The notes: generated from the sequence alone by a model not told the origin. A stretch of 64,000 nucleotides of DNA from Anthopleura xanthogrammica (GCA_964019055.1 OZ025213.1:3124722-3188721), one strand, 5' to 3'. Positions 49,804-63,791 are shown, counted from the stretch's first letter. Translations and numbers: made by a program.

Positions 49804-51373
49804 CAGCCTTCTGGTTGCTTAAATAACAATTAATTAGATAATGATGTATTCATTATCTAAATGGGCTTGAATCCCAAAGTATTCCCTTTATTTCAAGACT
49901 TACCTGTGATTCTCAATATTCTGTGAACTCAGTAGTATGTGAGTTGCCCATTGGAGTTTGGGTTTTCACTGCCGCCCGTCAAAAATATGAAAGGTACTGA
50001 TTAGTAGACTGATTAGTTTTGATTGACAGCAGCGAAAAAATAATTTCACAACAAGCCATCAAAATGTCTGAGTTTGCAGAATATGGAGAATTGCAGTAAT
50101 TCATTTTAGTGGAACACAACAAGGTGGTTCCAGAGATTTTACATTCCCTCTTAGACTAGTTTTCCACCCATGAAAAGGAAAGGATGTGCTGGTCCTTCCT
50201 TCCAACTTTTTGTCAAGTCTAACCTCTACTTTCCTTGGTTTGGTTTTTATGTAGACAATTTCAAATTGTAGCTATGGAAATCAGTTAGTAGTTCTAGGAG
50301 GTAGAGCAGTTTTTGTATGATTATGATCTTAACTTAAGGCACGGACCTCACCTTGCCATGACCATGTCAGAAAACATTTGACATTCATGCCATGTCATGC
50401 CACTCCATAATCGTGTTGTGTGCTGTGACTTTTCACAATTTCATACAAAATCTGCTCCTATCCTTTCCCCTAAGAGAGAGGGGATATTTCAATTGTCCTA
50501 TTCAATTCTCGCAGTTTGCTAAAGCTTACCCATAAGGCTCTAAAATTTGCCCTCCTTATAGAATACATTTTAGCACTGATTACGAGTGAGGTTTCATGGA
50601 ATCATGCAAGATAACCAATTTGAGGCTGCTAGTTTAAAATCAAGGAACAGCTTGCCATCTGACTTTTTTTATAATAAAAAATTACAGTAAGATAATTATC
50701 TTAATATTAATTTATATTAATTCTTTTATTGCCCTTTTTTATTACCATTTTTAAGATTTCATTTAAAGTAATGCTGAAGCAGTGCTTTTCTGTAAAATTG
50801 TAGTATTAGCACTTCTTGATTTTAATGTAATATTATCAGTCATGGATATCAATAAATATTGGATTTCAAAAACTGAATTGGAATGAGACTTTGGATTCAG
50901 TACAAATACACCAACTGTCCCAGTTGTGCCCAGAAGTAGCTCCACAGTCAAACATAGTATGAATTTTTGAACAGTCCTTAGTCAAATCCTCCTAAGCCCA
51001 GTTTAGACGTCGAATTTCACATTTGCCGAATGTAATGTAAATGAAGTCAAACAATAGGTTTTGCTCATTTGCATTAGATTTGGCACGTGAAATTTAACGT
51101 CTAATTTACCATCAGAGCAACGTTTCAAGCAAGTTTAATTTTTTCCTTAAAATTTATTAAGGTTATGTTATTTTTTATTTTTCAATGAAAGCAATTTGTT
51201 ATAATATTTATTATAACTTCATTATAAATTATTCCCATGCAACAAATACATTTAAATAGTCCTTATAAGGTTGATTGAATAGTTTCTTTGATGAAGAAAA
51301 AATACCATGCATTTTTGACGACGTGACTAGAAATTTGTGACCAGTATTTGATGCACTCTAGAAAAACCAAGAA
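49804..51373. other. Convergent intergenic region, MTMR2 and Kelch gene
   Basis: No gene seen. Holds the AGAGCAG-family copy at 50303-50457 and a foldback at about 51002-51108 (TTTAGACGTCGAATTTCAC / GTGAAATTTAACGTCTAA). Confidence 0.55.
50303..50457. mobile_element. AGAGCAGATTT-family foldback element, copy 4
   Basis: AGAGCAGTTTTTGTATGAT to TTTCATACAAAATCTGCTC, with a partly decayed GGCACGGACC core. Confidence 0.6.
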
Positions 51374-54300
51374 CTAGACTCCTTTAACCACAGCCACACC
51401 TGCGACTGCCTTGCACATTCCAATTGGTCCTGTGACCTTCCATTCACCTATCTTTGGATCAAAATACTCCACAGTATTACGATAAGACACACCATCATGA
51501 CCACCAAGAGCATACAACAGGCCAGCTACTACGCCTACTCCATGTCCACTGCGACATACACTCATTGGTGCTACAAAAGCCCACCTATCTTCATCTGGGT
51601 AGTACCGTTCTGTTTTAAAGAAAATTAATCAGTTAACACAAGCTGTAAACTATAAAATAATGTTAACATGGTGACTGTGTAGACATACAGTACCTGAGGT
51701 GCTCAGGTTAGACGTGCCATCATATCCTCCAGTAGCATACAAGTGGCCATGAAGTGTAGCTACACCCACACCCCCTCTGCGTGCCCCCATAGAAGCAACA
51801 TATGTCCACTCATTTGATTCTGGGTCGTAACGTTCTACTGTTTTGAGATAATTAACTCCATCATGTCCACCAACAGCATACAAGTAACCTGTGTACCATT
51901 TTGATAAAATAAATAAATATTCATAAATTATTTAGTTACAGACACATTTACTTAGTTTATTACAAGGACATGGTTCTGCTTTCGGAAAAAAATATCTCTA
52001 AATTTATAAGTAGGAATAATATGTACCGGTATATGATCGTATCATACTAGGCTTCCTTGAGCCCCCACATTTGGTGAGTAGCTAAACCTCTGGCCCTCAT
52101 TCTTTTAACTATACCTACAAGCAATATATCTGATAGAGTCTGGATTCTTTCTTCTAATTCCTACCATCATGTGAGTAGAGCTACTGCATGTTCTTTAAAG
52201 GATTTAACTCCAGTTTCATCATGGGGAGAGCCATAGGTTAAGCAGGGGCAGATCCCGGATTTTGTTCAGGGAGGGGTACAGCATTTGAGGGGTATATGTA
52301 GCTGCCCACTAAAATGCTGAACAAAAAAAATTGAACCTTGTTCTTGTGTCGGATATCTTGCAAGTTGCAAAAGTAGGGGCACAAAGTCAGCCAAGGGAGG
52401 GGTGCAACCCTCAGAATCAAAGAAAGAAAACATTTTTGTATTGGTTATATTCAAAATAGGGGGTACAAAGTCAATCCAGGGTGCACAGCCTGCATCCCTC
52501 TCCCGGTTATGCTGCTGGTAAGTTCGTTAGTCACAGGCTCTTAAGCCACTTGCCCAAGTCACAAAACTTACTTCAATAGTATAGCAACCCCAATTTATAG
52601 CACATTTTTACCTTGCTTAGTTGCACAAGATGCTTTCTTTAAGTCATGTGAACTTAAGACCCCCACAGCCACATGTCTTCTTCTGTTCTTCATAGAAGAA
52701 GTATATTTCCATTGATCAAGTTTAGGGTCATAAACCTCTACAGAATCAAGCACAGAGTTTCCATCATATCCTCCTACTGCATACAGCAGACCACCTAAGA
52801 CTCCTACAGCTACATACCGACGTGGATTGTTCATTGGGGCAACACATTTCCATTGCTTGGTAGTGAGGTCAAAGCATTCCACGCTAAATATTTTCAATTG
52901 ATGAAAAATTAAAGAAAAACATCAGCATAAATGGGTATGCACATGACATGGCAGAACTGAGTGGAGGAATGGATCAGGGAGAGGGAGAAACAGCTAAAAA
53001 AAGAGTGGTAGAAATGGCAAAAAAATTAGGGAGGGAAAAAATGGCATAAAAAATAGAACCTTTTTATCTTACTTTTTCTTTGAACAAAATTATCAATGGA
53101 CTCGTCTGATAAATCCTGTGATATGTGAATATACAAAAGTTTGTAAATCTACAGCTGTTTGACAACTGTGGGATTTTTTGACAACTTATAGTAATGGCAC
53201 CTAATAAAATAGAAGTTCTGACGTCTTTATCAATCTTTCAAAAGATGGTATCAAAAACAGGAAGATAATAAATATGTATATCTTGACTGAGAACACCTGC
53301 TGCTCCTAGACTATGAATAGGATTTTTTCCTAACAAAGGTTGAATTAAATTAACATACATCATAAAACCAATATACACAAAACAACAAGCTCATTAATAA
53401 TCTTAGTCATATTACCTTTTGAGAAATATTGGGACAAGTATCTGATTAGCTAATTTTCAATGTCTGAAAAAATCATTGTTTATTTTACCACTTACTAAAG
53501 AAAGGTTTTTCAATTTTAAACTAAATTCCAATTCTAGTCTTCAAATACAAGATACATTTCAGAGAGTTGAATAAAATTAAAAATTTCGACTTTAAACATT
53601 ACATAGAAAACTAGCTGAAGCTTGAATTTTTTGTTATGTTATTTACCTTAAGGTAAAATAACTGGAGCCTATATCATACTAATACGTGGGCGTAAGATAA
53701 CAAAAATTGTTTTGGTTCATTGTTATTTAAATTGCCAACCAGAAATCTATTGGATAATCCAATAAAAGCAAAGTGACAAAACCTATTGTTAAATTGGCAC
53801 ATATTCATCATCACAATGACAATGTTTATAAACATTGTGTTCACCTATAAAGTGCTTAGAAAGTAGGAAATTGAACTGGCTGATAAATAATAATCCCTGA
53901 ATGGTTATAATTTATTCCTTCCTAATATCGACATATTACTTTTAAAAGATATCAAACAAAATCCAATTTGATTCTTAACAAGTGTCAGCTATCATCAAAT
54001 ATTTTAATGGTATTAGGTATAGGTCCAGTATCACATTTATATATTTAGAGGGGCTAATCATCCTTGCTTGCAGCTGAAGAGCTGAATAATTCAATAATAC
54101 CACATTATTACGAAGGACACAGCTCAACATGGTTGAGTCGAAGGCAGTCGAAGCAAGGTAGAGAACAAAAAAACTCAACTCACTTAAGGTGCTAAGGCCA
54201 GGGATTGAACCCAGGACCATATCAGTGAGCGGTGAGAACTTACTGCACTACGCCACCCATGCTTCCACAATTATTATAGGATGATATTCCAGATATTAGG

Positions 54301-56213
54301 ATGAAGCAACTTTAATATTAGATAATATATATTATCACCAATAAACATAAAGCAAGAAAGTTCAATTTAAGTTGTTTACTGGATTGATGCACTATCAAAA
54401 TTCTAGTTCTTGACTTAAGTCTGGCTTAAAGATAATAGCTATAGTAACTGACATTTTGATGCCTTTGAAAAATAAGAGAAAATGTGATAATCCCCTAATA
54501 TTAAGATAAGATAACCATAATAATATCCATTCTGTAGAATCCCAGTTATAAGCCCTGGGCTTATGCAAATTGGAAAGGTTTTCTTATTAGGCTTATAATC
54601 GGCTTATAATATAATGGGGGGGGGGGGGGTGTTGTTAAAAAATATTTGTGCCTATTTCACTTGAACCACAGTGTTCATACAACAATAGTCCCCTTCACTG
54701 CAGTTCCATGGACTATCTTGAAAGGTAGCCATGCTTTTGCATTGAAGTGAGATGAACGATGATGACCTTGCAATGATAGAGATCTTTTTAACAACTTGGA
54801 CAATATTATTCATGGTAGAACAATAGCAGCTGCTTCCTCCCCTTTTCCTAGCCTCCTACGCAGATGTTCTTAGGCTCATTACATGGTCACACAAGAATGC
54901 ATGACCAACTCTAAGGACAACAGCACAGGAGGCAATCCCTTTTCCTGCAAACCAAAAAAAACCGGAAACACCAAGTAACTGTTGGAGATCATTAATTTGT
55001 GAACAGTCATTCCCCTGAACACGAACTACAGTATGGAACAAATTCTAGATCTGCTGCTTTTATTGGGGGGGGGGGGGGGGGGGGGGGTGGGGTGTGTATG
55101 CTGAGTGACGAAAATATAATCCACAAATGTGCTAGGTACATACCTATTTAAATACGTACTCCCATCATGACCACCTACTGCATACACTTTATTATCCAAA
55201 ACACCAATACCAACACCACTCCGAGCGACATTTGTGGGACTCATCAGTTTGACTTGCTTGTTGCTATGAAAGTCATACCTCTCAACAATCTTAACTGAAT
55301 GCCCAGTCGAGTCCATACCACATATACTGTACACTACCCCAACAGTAGAATGCCGGGGAAGGACATCCTTTTTTTCTGGGTCAGTTCTTTGAGGCAATAA
55401 ATGGACATTCTTTGCCTCATCTAATAAATTCCTACACTTGATGTCTTGATAAATTAGGTCTTCTTTTTCAACTTGGTTTACAAGAAAGTGAGGAGAAAGA
55501 AGTGGAAGTCTTATTTTTCCAAGGAGTTCTGGCAAATAATCTTTTCTGTTCTGTACATCTTGCCTAACCCAAGAAATTAATGCATTATAAACATCCTCTT
55601 CACATTCCACATTCAAGTGTTCGCTGGAGAGTAAGACTGCCAAGTCTTCCTTGGGAAGGAGTAAGAACTCCTCATTTTGTACAACATCAATAAAATGTTC
55701 ATTGATAAATTTCTCAGAGGCTTGTCTCAATCCTGAGCACGAGTGAGCATCCGCAAACGATCTTATTCCCAGACAGTTTGAAGGATGAAGTTGACGTTGC
55801 AGAAAATCTGAACATGCTTGCTGCAGTGTTGAAAGTTGAAAGAGTGAACAAGCATACATGATTGCTTGGACGTTGTCTGTCGTGATATCAAGCTTTCCTG
55901 TGTAAGCGAAGTCGATGAGACTTTGGACAGCATCGCTGTCAACGTCTTTAAGAGTCACAGTATCTTCAAAACTTTCAGCAAGTCCTCCAGTAAACATAGC
56001 TTGGAAGTACGAGCTGAATGAAGCCAGGACAAGACGATGTGTTTGTATTCTTTTCTTCCCCACACGGATTGTCACGTCGCATAGCTGCGCTCGCCCCCTC
56101 AAATCGTCCATTACCATCAATGCTTTAATCCCGTGTTTACTACCGGCTTCATACTTAAATACATCTTCGTCTTTGCGAGTTTTTCCTTCGTGAAAGACTC
56201 TGTCGAAGTCCAT
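51374..56213 (-). CDS. BTB-BACK-Kelch protein (KLHL family, 576 aa)
   Basis: Four coding exons on the minus strand: 56213-55144, 52883-52654, 51888-51694, 51609-51374; 1731 nt, phases 2/1/1 match. Residues about 35-140 form the BTB domain ('[20 protein letters not shown]', '[13 protein letters not shown]'), and 145-250 the BACK domain ('[17 protein letters not shown]'). Six Kelch blades run from about 290 to the end; several carry [12 protein letters not shown] double glycines. Family role: a BTB dimer binds Cullin-3 and the propeller recruits a substrate for ubiquitination. Blade order and the '[10 protein letters not shown]' ending look closest to KLHL8, with KLHL20 and KLHL18 as alternatives, so no symbol is given. 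The start ATG has context GGAATGG, and the next in-frame Met lies well inside the domain. Confidence 0.9.
52244..52520. mobile_element. Decayed CAGGGG-ended element in a Kelch-gene intron
   Basis: Left end CAGGGGCAGATCCCGGATTTT closely matches the terminus at 8406. The right end is degenerate near 52505, and no target duplication was found. Confidence 0.4.
54168..54270 (-). mobile_element. tRNA-derived SINE-like copy in Kelch-gene intron 1
   Basis: The minus strand carries GGGTGGCGTAGTGCAGTAAG (A box) and GGTCCTGGGTTCAATCCCTG (B box), the internal polymerase III promoter layout. It lacks a full tRNA cloverleaf, so a SINE rather than a tRNA gene. Confidence 0.6.
55064..55088. repeat. Poly-G run (>20 G)
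   Basis: Uninterrupted G tract in Kelch-gene intron 1, about 55 bp downstream (minus strand) of the exon 1 donor. Other G/C runs of ten or more lie near 9619, 10030, 11003, 15980, 41283, 46404, 54617 and 58700. Confidence 0.9.
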
Positions 56214-57462
56214 TCCTTGTTGACAATAATTTCTCTCACACGAGTCACTTCATCAACCAACGCTACCTGGTAACAGAAATAAAGAAATGGCATGACTACG
56301 AAACCACGTTTACCCTTTTAGTAAACTAGCTACTTTAGTTTTGGCGTCACAGGAAAACATTAAATTAATGAAAATGCGTCAAGTGAAAGGCAAATAACGT
56401 CAGAGTCATTTACTTGATGATCTGAAGTCCATTTGGCTAGGAAAAAGGACGATAATGAGAGGCTTCCAAAGTGAAACGTTTCGTTCTTTAGGAAACACTT
56501 TCTTCTAAAGTTCTTTACTTTAAGAAATAATTTCTTCTAAAGTGTGCAGTACGAGTAGGCCCGACGGCTTTAAAATCATAGAATTTTGAGCCAGGCCCTG
56601 ATAAGCTCGCAAAGCTCCAACCACAGGGAACCCACTTTATATAAAAGTGAAAGGTGAAAAGAGGACGGCGCGCCTTCGCAGTCTCGACAACTCTCGACCT
56701 TCTCTCGACCCCAATCTCGACCCCAATCTCGTTCCCAGAGTCCATATTTCTTAATGCGCAGTAAGAATGGCAGGGCTCTGGGGTCGAGAGTGACGGCGCG
56801 CTCGCTAGCTCCATGCTAGCCTTATGCTAGCCTCTTATAGGGGTCGTCACGTCGTCACCAACGTTTCTATCCGCGTGCATGTCTGCGTAGGCCGTAAAAT
56901 CAAATTTGAAAAATTAACTATGACTGGTTATGAGTATTTTTTTCGTTACCTTGTATGAAAATCATAATGTAGAATGTTTTGATTAAATCAGTCTGTACAA
57001 AAAACAAAAAAAACCTCTACGTAAAAAATATACATTATGGACAGTGGAAAAAACGGTCTGGACAGGGCTTCAGAAAAGTCAAGCACAATGCAGCTTGCGT
57101 GAAAATATTGTCCGCATTTTTTTCTATAGAAGAGTTATAACGTATATTACTTTGATTAATTATTTTACCTGTACTCGAAAACCTCTTGTGACCTTTATCT
57201 TTGTCGTGAGCATGCGATCGAACAAAACACGCTGAGATTAAAGACATAAAACTCTCTAAAAAAATTCTCTTTTTCTTCATTATTTACTTCAATGAACCCA
57301 TAGCAAAAGTTTCCCTCCCTTCGATATTCATGCAAATGATTTTGAACAAAGTCAACCTCCTGATTTTTAAGCTCCGAAGAGTGCGAAGACTGAGACATTT
57401 TAGACTGAGACATTTTATCTTTAAATCAGTTGTGCAAGCAATTATGGATTTCGCAAATCAAT

Positions 57463-57628
57463 TTAAGTTAGTTATAAATTTTATTACAGTGTCATCTGGA
57501 AAATGAAGGGGAGCGTGACCACTATATCATCTATTGCATTACGTATATAATTAGATTACACAACCGCTGACACGATAAAATTGGATCGCGGGAGGGTGTC
57601 ATACATCGCCAGGGATAAATTGACGACC
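57463..57628. repeat. Long direct repeat, copy 2 (partner 5396-5564)
   Basis: Same orientation as copy 1, with about 98% identity over 166 bp by eye. No terminal inverted repeats or open frame. Confidence 0.8.
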
Positions 57629-58168
57629 TTAATGACATGTAATTTGATGTCTGATTGTAAGTTTTTACACCTGGATTTTTCAAATTATTCTTAGTGTTGT
57701 TAATTGAAGAAACAAGAAATAAGCTATAATCGAACTATGTTCAGTAGCAAAGGCAATTTCTAAATCGACATACCAGTGGAGATATCGGCTCCTAGAATCA
57801 GCTCATATTTGAGAGCTGTTTATAATACCTATACATATGAAGATCGTTTACTTAGCTGTTTAAACTAGACGCTCTAGGAGCGTATACTCGTGCCCATTGG
57901 TGAAAGGCGTAAGCTTTTGAGAACATCTTGAACATGGAGGTCTGAAAATATATAGCAGACTTAGTGAGAACTGATAAGCCTCTGAGTACCTTTGAGTTCA
58001 TTTAAATTTCATTTGAGTTTATTTGGCATTCGTTTGGCATTTCTCTTTAAGTTCGTGGAACGATCCGTTCCGAAAACGCTCGACATCTTTTATAGTAGTG
58101 TGGGTCTACCACGAATGGCGTATGCATTTATATGTATTTTGAGCGTCCCCGAAGCAAAATAACTCTCC

Positions 58169-58174
<6 letters not shown>

Positions 58175-58257
<83 letters not shown>
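58175..58257. repeat. (TAA)n microsatellite, about 28 units
   Basis: Perfect AATAAT repeats. The tyrosine-rich frame across it is an artefact. Confidence 0.95.
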
Positions 58258-58258
<1 letters not shown>

Positions 58259-59409
58259 GGTTCATTGAAGCATATCTACAGAGTAGCTCTACATCTTCAA
58301 TTCTAAGAAAATAATAAATTGAATATATAGTGAAAAGTGAAAAAATTATCTTCAATTCGATCACAACCTTCTACAAGTCCAAATCTGAACAATGGCGTTG
58401 TGTCGCAGACACATCAACCTCGTGACTTGGCTCGTTTTCATGCATCATTCAAACACGTGGAATGCACATTATAGATATAAAGCCCAAACCTAGACTCGGC
58501 CCGGCCTAGAGGCCTGGGCTAGAGTAATGATTGTCAGGTTTTACTATGTGCAACCAAAGTATATGAATAGAGGTTTATTTTGATATTTTGATACCAAAAT
58601 ATTTTCCAAAATATAAACGCTTTTATTTTTTTGGAGCGCTACCAAAACAGTGCTCGAACAGCCTTGTAACTAGCCATTCACGGCCAATAAAACTGACCCT
58701 CCCCCCCCCCCCCCCCCAAATTTTCCCGTCAATTTTTTTTTGACAAAATATCATCGATTTCGTATTTAGGACCCCAAACCAAGTTTCTGTACCAAGTTTG
58801 AGCAAAATCCGAGAGATTGACTGGCCGGCCTATGTTTGACTCTTACAGAGTATGACTCTTACAGAGTATGTACTCTTAACAGATGTATAAGAAAACTTTA
58901 GAATTGCTCATTCTTGGCTACCTTTTTCTATCTTTCCAAACAAGACGAATTCTTTTAGGAGAAACTTGTATTTTTCTCAGTATTCTTTGTATTTCGCGCG
59001 CGCGCTATTTTCCTTTTATTTTTGCGATGTAAATTAATCAGTTAGTGAGGAAAGTGGGTCCAGTTCTGAACTTTGCGATTCTTAGCAGACTCCTTCCTCT
59101 ACTCGGTTCGTCCTCGCCGCGCTTGCATCGAAAAAAGTGGGTCTAGCTCTGGACTATCCTCTTTCACGTCGCGTCGTTGGGCTTGGGTTTCCTTCGGAAC
59201 CGCCACGGCCAACCCAGTAAATTATGAACCTCGGTCTCCCATCTCAAATACAAGTCCTCGGTCTCCCATCCCGAATACAAGTGAAAAAAAATGTCACGAG
59301 GCGGACAATTACACGAGTACCTCTTTTTCTCAGAATCGAAAGCTGACAATATTCTTTTGTTTATAGGACTAGCTTGACCTGGAGCTAATTCCTACCAACA
59401 GCCCAAGAT

Positions 59410-62373
59410 ATGTCGGCCGCTGCTGCCTCGTTGTGGAAGAAGCGAGGTACCACCTACTCTGAATCTTTATGCGGTCGTGAAATTTCTGTCGTCACTTACA
59501 ACACATTAGCGGATGTTCACACCCGAACTGCTGATAATCCTCACTGCAAAGAGGAATATTTGTTCAGGAAAAATGATGGAAAGTCAGAAAGACACAGAAT
59601 TATCTTAGAAGAGGTACGGTTAGCTTTACTGAGTTCGGGCTGGACCGTCGTTTTGAATGCTTCGCTTGCGTTTATCGTGTGCGACTGAGTAATATATGTC
59701 GTATGAACTGTATGAACGCGGATCGATTTTGTAGTAAATTCATTCTGTAGTACGATTTTGTAACACTTCTGATCCCCATTATCCAGTGGTGAAAGTCTCC
59801 TTAGCAGCCCTTTTTAGTTTTCGATCCATTCCCCCACGGTCCATTACTTTCAGGATGGCTTCTTTTTTATGCTTATTTAAGTCGGTAAATTTGAACTTTT
59901 GGGACACTTTCGTAAACACATTCGACAACTCCGCTATTTTGTAACTAATAACAGGCGAGAGAGACGAGAGAGACTAGGTCAAGGTTTCCAGAATATGGAA
60001 GCCTATTTCCTATTGGTCAACAGTCGGAAAGGAATGTGCAGCTCGAGTGAGCAGCCGTTTGTGGGGGAGAGTAATGGACCGTGGGGAAATGGAACGAAAA
60101 CTAAAAACGGCTGCTAAGGAGACTAGTGGTGAAAATAATGAAACCTCTTATTTTCACGACAGCTAGTATGCATAAATGCGTACCTTTAAAAAAATAGTGC
60201 GCTTATACGTAGCCCCGTCGATCGGAGAATCTTTTTTAATTTCTTTTGCTGTAAAGCTAGATAAGCTGCACTTCTTTCCTTTATTTCCCTCACGATTTAT
60301 TATTAATCTTTAAAAGCTTAAGTGGCTGAACGCCGATGTTCTGTGCCTACAAGAGATAGACTCTAACTACTACAACATTCTCCAAAAAGCACTATCGTCC
60401 ATGGGGTACAGCGGTTTCTTCTCAGAGAAAACACAGCAAACCCATGAGGGTGTGGCAACCTTTTCTAGGTCTAGCCGATTCAGGATCGTGTCGTCTCAGA
60501 CGATAGAACTGAGTCAAGTTATCGAAGATCTTCTTAATGATGAAGTCAAGCAGGAGTTGAATGGGATTTACAGGACTGGGCATGTGTTAGCAATGGCGTG
60601 TATTAAGTCTTTGAATGAAGATTACAGCTTTGTGATTGGTATGTTATTTTGAACCCATTGATGAATGTACAGTTTACGTATGAATGGAACTGAGTCGTAT
60701 CTACGGTGTAACGTGAAACTTTTAAATAGCTTCCAAATTCAAGTCCATTGATTGGGCTAGGACGGTCATCGATGGCGATTTTTGCTGCGATTTGCATGAA
60801 GGGCGATTTTGGTCAAAGTCGCATGTGTAAACCCCCTTTACACTTTGTATATAATTGCGCAATGTCTTTCCCCTTCATTTTATTAACATTAGCAGACAAA
60901 TTTAGTCAGACATTTATGTAGTGGCAAAACCTGAACGTGACATCAGTCACTTGAAAAGTTTGGCTTGCTTTGTTTCAGGTAACATTGATCTGCGCTGGTA
61001 GGATAGGTAGGTTTGTATAAGCCCTAATTTATATTAATTTCTTCTGTATCAGGAAACGTCCATACTCAGTGGCAAGAATGGCGCTATCCTGTTCACATCA
61101 CCTTACAGATAGCCGTCGCAGTGCAGGCACTTGAAAGATTTTCTATGTCACTCAAAAGCCACGCAAACAATGGCATGCAAGTTCCTTATATTCTTTGTGG
61201 AGACTTTAATGTTGAGCCTCATTATCCTTTTTATAAGCTTCTATCGACGGGCACACTGGACGCAAAAGACATTGATAACTTGGCGTCTTATGATTATGTC
61301 AATCAATACCCTGGTACTACGTTACCCGATAAGGTTAGTACACATGTCATGGTGCATGCATTGGGTTTGTGATGTCCTTATGAGCCTGCAGTCAAACGTT
61401 CTAACGCATGCAGTTAGATCAAAATAGACCAGATGCCTCACTTGTACGTACGTCAAGGCATATGTTAATGGCAATATGTTATATTGAACTTTTACCCACT
61501 TAGACCACATAGACCGGAGACCGACGTATACGTACAAGTAATTTATTTGTTTTTTTTAAGCTCCCAAGAAGTGAATACCATTTACTAGATGTACTTCGTA
61601 AAAACTTCCTTGGCACCTTAACGCCACTTCAGAGCGCCTACAAACAAGTACAAGTAAGGATGGTAGATTTTTAGTGGTCTGTTTATAGGCCTGTATTGCC
61701 GCGCACTGAAATACTTAATTGCACTCCATAACCGATTTTCTCCAACAATACCATATATCAAGTAGTATGGATAAATTATAGTAAAAAGTAATATAAATTT
61801 TAAAACGACGGAGAAGATTGGAATCATCAGAGAAAAGGTGAAAGTCAAATAAGTTAGATATATCTGTGAAAATCATTAATATATATCGAAAAGAGATGCA
61901 GTCCTAGTGCAGACCTCTGAGGAACACCCCAGTCACTGAAAGAGTTTCATATTTAGTGTATTCAAGTGAAACATATTGCGGTTTTTCATCATAAATTTCT
62001 TTAAAAATGTTCAAAGCAAAGAAAGGAAACTGAACTGCTCCAAACAACGAGAATTTTTTTGAATTAAGAACTCGACGTAACTTAATCGAAGCAATTTTTG
62101 GTAGATTAAAGTGAAGTACTGCTAAACACAAGAAATAAAAAATATCTTTAATTTCAGGGTGTAGAGCCTTCGCATACATGTGTACCGCACCTTGTACGAC
62201 AAGGGATGACACTGGACTATATCTGGTTCCCTCCTAAGGCCATTAAAGCTGTGGCGGTTCAAGATGTTCCTGAAATATCCACCATGGACCCACCGGTTGC
62301 TATACCTAGTGAATACTATCCATCCGATCACGTATCACTTAAAGCATGGATGAGATTGGTGGACTTCGAATAG
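59410..62373 (+). CDS. EEP-fold hydrolase, CCR4/nocturnin-like (371 aa)
   Basis: Five exons: 59410-59613, 60317-60638, 61053-61333, 61561-61653, 62158-62373; 1116 nt, phases 0/1/0/0 match. The endonuclease/exonuclease/phosphatase motifs appear in order: 'TYNTLAD' (Asn), 'LCLQEID' (metal-binding Glu), 'GDFNVEP' (Asp/Asn), 'LDYIW' (Asp) and 'PSDHVSL' (catalytic His). The enzyme is therefore probably intact. CCR4-like deadenylases, nocturnin, Angel and PDE12 share this fold. There are no leucine-rich repeats and no clear mitochondrial leader, and I cannot choose between poly(A), NADPH or 2',5'-oligoadenylate as substrate. The start ATG follows an in-context AAGATATG; the frame upstream is not otherwise supported. 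Confidence 0.88.
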
Positions 62374-63218
62374 ATGGTCAAAAATATAATAAAGATATCT
62401 TTTAAATCTAAGATGTTTCAGATATTTTTGCATGGGGCTTCGAATTGTGCGGCTGCGTGACTTTTACAAAGTGTATAATGACATATCGTGGGGGCGATAT
62501 TTATCCAGGGAGAGCCATGCTTTTTTAGCGCCATTTAGAGAGGGCTAAAATATTTGAAATCGGAGTTTCAGAGTTTAGTCATTAATAGTTTAAAGTCTGA
62601 GTTTGTTACGTTCGGTACAGTAATATGTATTAAAGAATGCATTTTCCGAGATTCAGGAAAAAAATTCTAAATATAAAAAATTGCTATGTGCTTTCAGTGC
62701 AATTTTTCAATACAGCTATTTCAAAAAAGGTTGTTTAAATTTTTGTTGCATGTTGCCCAAGTCTTCTAGCGAAGTTTCAGTGCGATTTGAGCCTATTTAT
62801 TTTCATATCTATAGCATAGCTCTTATATTATACTCAAGAATATTTTTTGGGCTGCCTGTGGAATGACTTGCTAAATATTTTTACTGTGCTTGGGCTCCCT
62901 GTGTTTCCCAATGGGAACCATGTGACGTCAACTCAGTGACTGATTGGTCGAGTCTCAAAGCTTCGCTAGCAACCGGGCAAAATACAAAAACAGTGAAGAA
63001 AAGTCCTCGTCGATCAAATAAAAACTCTGGACTTCATTCTTACTTTATAACTAATCTAAAATACTGAATTATCACATTATGGGAGTATTTCTCAATAGGA
63101 CTTCTTCTCTGTTCTTACTATGTACAAAAGTTTCAGGGATACTGGCGGTAGCGATTTAGGATCAGGTGAGTCTTGGAAAATACTTTAAAGAGTGACTCCT
63201 TTCTTGTTACTAATTATG

Positions 63219-63434
63219 ACTTACAAGAATCTATTGTACACTGTGTTTACTAGAATATTGATCTTTGCTGCTCAAGATAGTTATTCGAAGATGTTAGCTG
63301 TTGATCCTTGCTCGAGTTGTCCTAAAGATATAACTGAGTGCTTGGTGATCGATAAAAACTACATCGTTCGTAATTTTGATTCATGTGTTGGTACTCCGTT
63401 TACATTCTCGATGAATATTTGTTTAATCAAGTAG
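63219..63434 (+). CDS. Possible small secreted cysteine-containing peptide (71 aa), weak
   Basis: From the ATG at 63219 the frame begins with a basic-hydrophobic stretch (MTYKNLLYTVFTRILIFAA) that could be a signal peptide, followed by five cysteines (CSSC, TEC, SC, IC). No homologue recognised, no splice structure or polyA tied to it. Chance is a real alternative. Confidence 0.2.
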   Translation, partial: TYKNLLYTVFTRILIFAAQDSYSKMLAVDPCSSCPKDITECLVIDKNYIVRNFDSCVGTPFTFSMNICLIK

Positions 63435-63791
63435 TTCTACAGTAAACTATTTAGTATGTATAAATACTATGCTTTCGACTTATAAATCGTTAATGATTAT
63501 AATAAACAGAATGTCTTGCTTCGAAAGGAATAGCGTAGCATTTTTGTTAAGCAAATATATACATCTGATAAGATTAGGCTCATTGCAAGAAGCTCTTAAA
63601 AGCCTTTAAACTGTCTTTCTTTCCTCTAATCATCGTCTGATGCATGTTAGACAATAAAGGATTTAGCTGTGCATTGGTAATTTTCAGGATTAGTGTTTAT
63701 ATACTCATTTTGAGCATTTTATTTCTACGGAATTACCTTCAATTACCTAAGTATGTGTTAGTCTATGTTTTAGAACAAATACATACTAGTT

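Larger units (their letters stand above)
56214..59409. other. Intergenic region with the Kelch-gene and EEP-gene promoters
   Basis: No supported gene. The left part has repeated TCTCGACCCC and two GACGGCGCGC blocks (56664, 56792). It includes the long direct repeat at 57463-57628 and a TAA satellite. A weak exon-like frame on the minus strand, 57413-57302, opens with ATGTCTCAGTC and ends at a GTAAAT donor. A 27-bp unit (CCTCGGTCTCCCATC...) is repeated twice at 59230-59282 in the probable EEP 5' leader. Confidence 0.5.

Noticed and set aside
54168..54270. tRNA gene
   Set aside because: A and B boxes are present on the minus strand, but no cloverleaf or anticodon stem could be drawn; fits a SINE head.
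57302..57413. Minus-strand frame starting ATGTCTCAGTC with a GTAAAT donor
   Set aside because: Plausible exon shape but no partner exon and no recognisable domain.
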